Source: Pseudomonadota bacterium (lineage in GTDB: Bacteria > Pseudomonadota > Gammaproteobacteria > Burkholderiales > Ferrovaceae). Taken from it: a DNA stretch of 26,709 nt. Below, piece after piece: positions 24,618-26,709 of this stretch. Position numbers and translations under genes: made by a program. The notes under the pieces are model-generated. The model saw nothing but the letters and a program-made list of their open reading frames with translations, was not told the DNA's origin and ran no database searches. The stretch covers positions 20,903 through 47,611 of the forward strand of contig JAJZEH010000010.1 of assembly GCA_021805725.1 (NCBI GenBank), in the 5' to 3' direction. Position 1 is the stretch's first letter; every line of letters starts with the position of its first letter.

Positions 24618-26029
24618 AACATAAGGTCAGTCATGTGCATTTCGTGGGCATCGGGGGCTCGGGCATGAGCGGCATCGCCGAGGTGCTGCTCAACCTGGGC
24701 TATGAAATCACGGGGTCAGACCTCGGCAGCAATGCCGCCACGACGCGCCTTTCGGGGTTGGGTGCGGTGATCTGGAAGGGCCACGACGCGGCGCACATCG
24801 ATGGCGCCGACGCGGTGGTGGTGTCCACGGCAGTCACGGCGGACAACCCCGAAGTGGTCGCGGCGCGAGCGCAGCACATTCCCGTGGTGCCGCGCGCCAC
24901 CATGCTGGCCGAATTGATGCGCCTCAAAAAAGGGATTGCGGTGGCGGGAACCCACGGCAAGACCACCACCACCAGCCTGATTGCCAGCGTGCTGGCCGAG
25001 GCGGGGCTCGACCCCACCTTCGTCATCGGCGGGCGCCTGAACAGCGCGGGCAGCCACGCGGCGCTGGGTAGCGGCGAATTCATCGTGGCCGAGGCCGACG
25101 AGTCCGACGCATCGTTCCTGGTGCTCCAGCCCGTCATGGCGGTGGTCACCAACATCGATGCCGACCACATGGATACCTACGGCCACGATTTCGAACGGCT
25201 CAAGTCGGCCTTCGTGGAGTTTCTCGAACATTTGCCGTTCTATGGCGTCGCCGTGCTCTGCATTGAAGACCCGGTGGTGCGCGACATCCTTTCTCGTGTC
25301 AGCAAGCCCGTGGTGAGCTACGGCTTCTCGGCCGACGCTGCGGTGCGTGCCGTGGACGTGGTGGCCGAAGACGGGCGCATGCGCTTTGGGGTGGAGCTGC
25401 GGGCCGACCGCACGCAACGGGTGGCGCGCCGCCTGGATGTCACGCTCAATTTGCCCGGACATCACAACGTGCTCAACGCCCTGGCGGCCATCAGCGTGGC
25501 CATCGAGGTGGGGGCGCCCTATCCCTCCATCATCAAGGCCCTGGAAAAATTCAATGGCGTGGCACGGCGCTTTCAGCGCTACGGCGACTTGCCCCTGCCC
25601 AACGGGGGTCGCTTCACCCTGGTGGACGACTACGGCCATCACCCGGTGGAGATGGCGGCCACCATCAGCGCGGCGCGCGGCGCCTTCCCGGGGCGGCGCC
25701 TGGTGCTGGCCTTTCAGCCCCATCGCTACACCCGCACGCGGGACTGTTTTGAAGGATTCGTCAAGGTGTTGGCCTCGGTGGATGCGCTGGTGCTGACCCC
25801 GGTCTATGCCGCGGGCGAAGCGCCCATCGCCGGCGCCGACAGCCTCACCCTGGTTGCTGCGCTCAAGGCGCATAGCGCCTTGCAGCCCGTGCTTGTGGAA
25901 GATATGGCCCAGTTGGCGCAGCGCACCCTGGATGCATTGCAGCCCCGGGACGTGCTGGTCACCATGGGAGCCGGCAGCATCGGGCAGCTTCCAGGCCAGC
26001 TGGTGTCGCTCAGTGGAGGGCATTCGTGA
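24614..26029 (+). CDS. murC: UDP-MurNAc--L-alanine ligase
   Basis: MurC adds L-alanine to UDP-MurNAc, the first amino-acid step. The 471 residues start with the UDP-binding [17 protein letters not shown] and GYEITGSDL, then the ATP loop GTHGKTT at 112-118, [74 protein letters not shown], and the C-terminal [11 protein letters not shown] and [10 protein letters not shown]. Length is close to E. coli (491). ATGA overlap with murG, GTGA overlap with murB. Confidence 0.97.
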   Translation: MKHKVSHVHFVGIGGSGMSGIAEVLLNLGYEITGSDLGSNAATTRLSGLGAVIWKGHDAAHIDGADAVVVSTAVTADNPEVVAARAQHIPVVPRATMLAELMRLKKGIAVAGTHGKTTTTSLIASVLAEAGLDPTFVIGGRLNSAGSHAALGSGEFIVAEADESDASFLVLQPVMAVVTNIDADHMDTYGHDFERLKSAFVEFLEHLPFYGVAVLCIEDPVVRDILSRVSKPVVSYGFSADAAVRAVDVVAEDGRMRFGVELRADRTQRVARRLDVTLNLPGHHNVLNALAAISVAIEVGAPYPSIIKALEKFNGVARRFQRYGDLPLPNGGRFTLVDDYGHHPVEMAATISAARGAFPGRRLVLAFQPHRYTRTRDCFEGFVKVLASVDALVLTPVYAAGEAPIAGADSLTLVAALKAHSALQPVLVEDMAQLAQRTLDALQPRDVLVTMGAGSIGQLPGQLVSLSGGHS

Positions 26030-26709
26030 ACGGCACCTTGCGCCACAACGAGCCCATGAGTCGCCATGTCAGCTGGCGAGCCGGCGGGGCCGCGGCCCAT
26101 TGCTACGTGCCCCGGCATCGGGATGACCTGGTGGATTTCGTCACGACGCAAGCCGACGCCGAGCGGTTGCACGTGGTGGGGCTGGGCAGCAATCTGCTGG
26201 TGCGCGACGGGGGCCTGGATGCCACGGTGGTGCTGACGCACGGCGCGCTGCGCGAGACTGCGGTTGTGGGGACAGACCTCAAGGGAAACACGCTGCTGGA
26301 TGTGGAGGCAGGGGTTCCGGCGCCCAAGGTGGCGCGCATGGCGGCACGCCTGGGACTCTCGGGCGCCGAATTTCTGGCGGGCATCCCGGGAACCATGGGC
26401 GGTGCGCTGGCCATGAACGCCGGCTGCTATGGCGCTGAAACATGGAATTTCGTGGTATCGGTCACGACGCTGGATCGCACCGGGCGTCTGCGCATTCGCA
26501 CTCCGGCCGACTACGACATCGGCTATCGGCATGTGGCGCTGCGCGCGGCCGATGCGGTGGAACGCCCGGGCGCGGCGGGCCTGGCCCCCCTGGAGCCGGA
26601 ACCGGAATGGTTCGTTGCGGCACGCCTGGCTTTTCCCGCGGGTTCTCCCGAAGCCGCGTTGCTGCGCATCCGCGAGCTTCTGGCACGCCGCGTGGCCAGC
26701 CAGCCGCTG
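26026..26709 (+). CDS. murB: UDP-N-acetylenolpyruvoylglucosamine reductase, cut by window end
   Basis: MurB reduces enolpyruvyl-UDP-GlcNAc to UDP-MurNAc with FAD and NADPH. 228 codons are visible and the frame is open to the window edge. The start is a GTG at 26026 overlapping the murC stop (GTGA). FAD-domain motifs are [28 protein letters not shown] and [20 protein letters not shown] with [15 protein letters not shown] stands where E. coli MurB has its YRDS proton-donor serine; here Val occupies the Ser place, which I believe also occurs in some betaproteobacterial relatives but cannot check. Residues about 82-86 (GTDLK) are encoded by a palindrome arm (26268-26281). The last visible part, [15 protein letters not shown], is typical of the region before the C-terminal third. 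Confidence 0.95.
   Translation, partial: MNGTLRHNEPMSRHVSWRAGGAAAHCYVPRHRDDLVDFVTTQADAERLHVVGLGSNLLVRDGGLDATVVLTHGALRETAVVGTDLKGNTLLDVEAGVPAPKVARMAARLGLSGAEFLAGIPGTMGGALAMNAGCYGAETWNFVVSVTTLDRTGRLRIRTPADYDIGYRHVALRAADAVERPGAAGLAPLEPEPEWFVAARLAFPAGSPEAALLRIRELLARRVASQPL
26268..26281. repeat. Single arm of the GGGGACAGACC repeat inside murB
   Basis: GGGGACAGACCTCA, an exact 14-base arm, translated as GTDLK in the loop between LRETAVV and [10 protein letters not shown]. The frame (GGG-ACA-GAC) is the same one used in murE and the FeoB-associated gene. No partner arm is present. Confidence 0.75.

Noticed and set aside
24711..24726. GGGGTCAGACCTCGG in murC looks like another repeat arm.
   Set aside because: It encodes the universally conserved ITGSDL of MurC and differs from the arm at a central base, so the match is explained by protein conservation.

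Overview
The window is a chromosomal segment of a GC-rich, Gram-negative, flagellated bacterium, most likely a betaproteobacterium. The gene order mraZ-rsmH-ftsL-ftsI-murE-murF-mraY-murD-ftsW-murG-murC-murB is the proteobacterial dcw (division and cell wall) cluster. MurE carries the DNPR signature of meso-diaminopimelate-adding enzymes. The genus cannot be fixed from sequence reading alone.

Layout. 161-1987: glmS, supplying glucosamine-6-phosphate for the wall. 1999-7442 with 7447-9429 is a sensory island. Leftward it holds a LuxR-type regulator, then a secreted stand-alone Cache-like protein and a chemoreceptor. Rightward it holds an Aer-like FAD/PAS redox receptor followed 4 bases later by a globin-coupled GGDEF-EAL protein. 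Both chemoreceptor transcription units are preceded by excellent matches to the flagellar sigma-28 (FliA) promoter. 9451-11781 (minus strand): feoA-feoB plus a 58-residue FeoB-associated Cys-containing membrane protein (ferrous iron uptake). 11927-12976: pyrC. 12990-13341: RNase P RNA. 13544 to the window edge: the dcw cluster, mostly joined by 4-base ATGA/GTGA overlaps, with a sigma-70 promoter and a 10-bp-periodic MraZ operator in front; murB is cut by the window end.

The most unusual signal is a dispersed palindromic repeat with arm GGGGACAGACCTCA. Full hairpins lie at 1-29, 4343-4379, 9440-9472 and 17727-17757; single arms lie at 63-76, 11849-11862, 18714-18727 and 26268-26281, with a shorter half-site at 21735-21747. 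Several copies lie inside essential cell-wall genes and are translated in frame (murE clearly; murF and murB probably; murD possibly). One copy supplies the last residues and stop codon of the FeoB-associated protein. This resembles REP elements, and in behaviour the Rickettsia palindromic elements that insert in frame into genes. No mobilising transposase is present in the window.

Working model: FliA couples energy/redox taxis (Aer-like) and a Cache/chemoreceptor pair with haem-based c-di-GMP control, beside an iron-uptake operon. The rest is conserved peptidoglycan and division machinery. No gene-free stretch exceeds about 220 bases. The longest are 5589-5804 (hairpin and sigma-28 promoter), 13342-13543 (mraZ promoter and operator) and 4199-4391 (sigma-28 promoter and palindrome).
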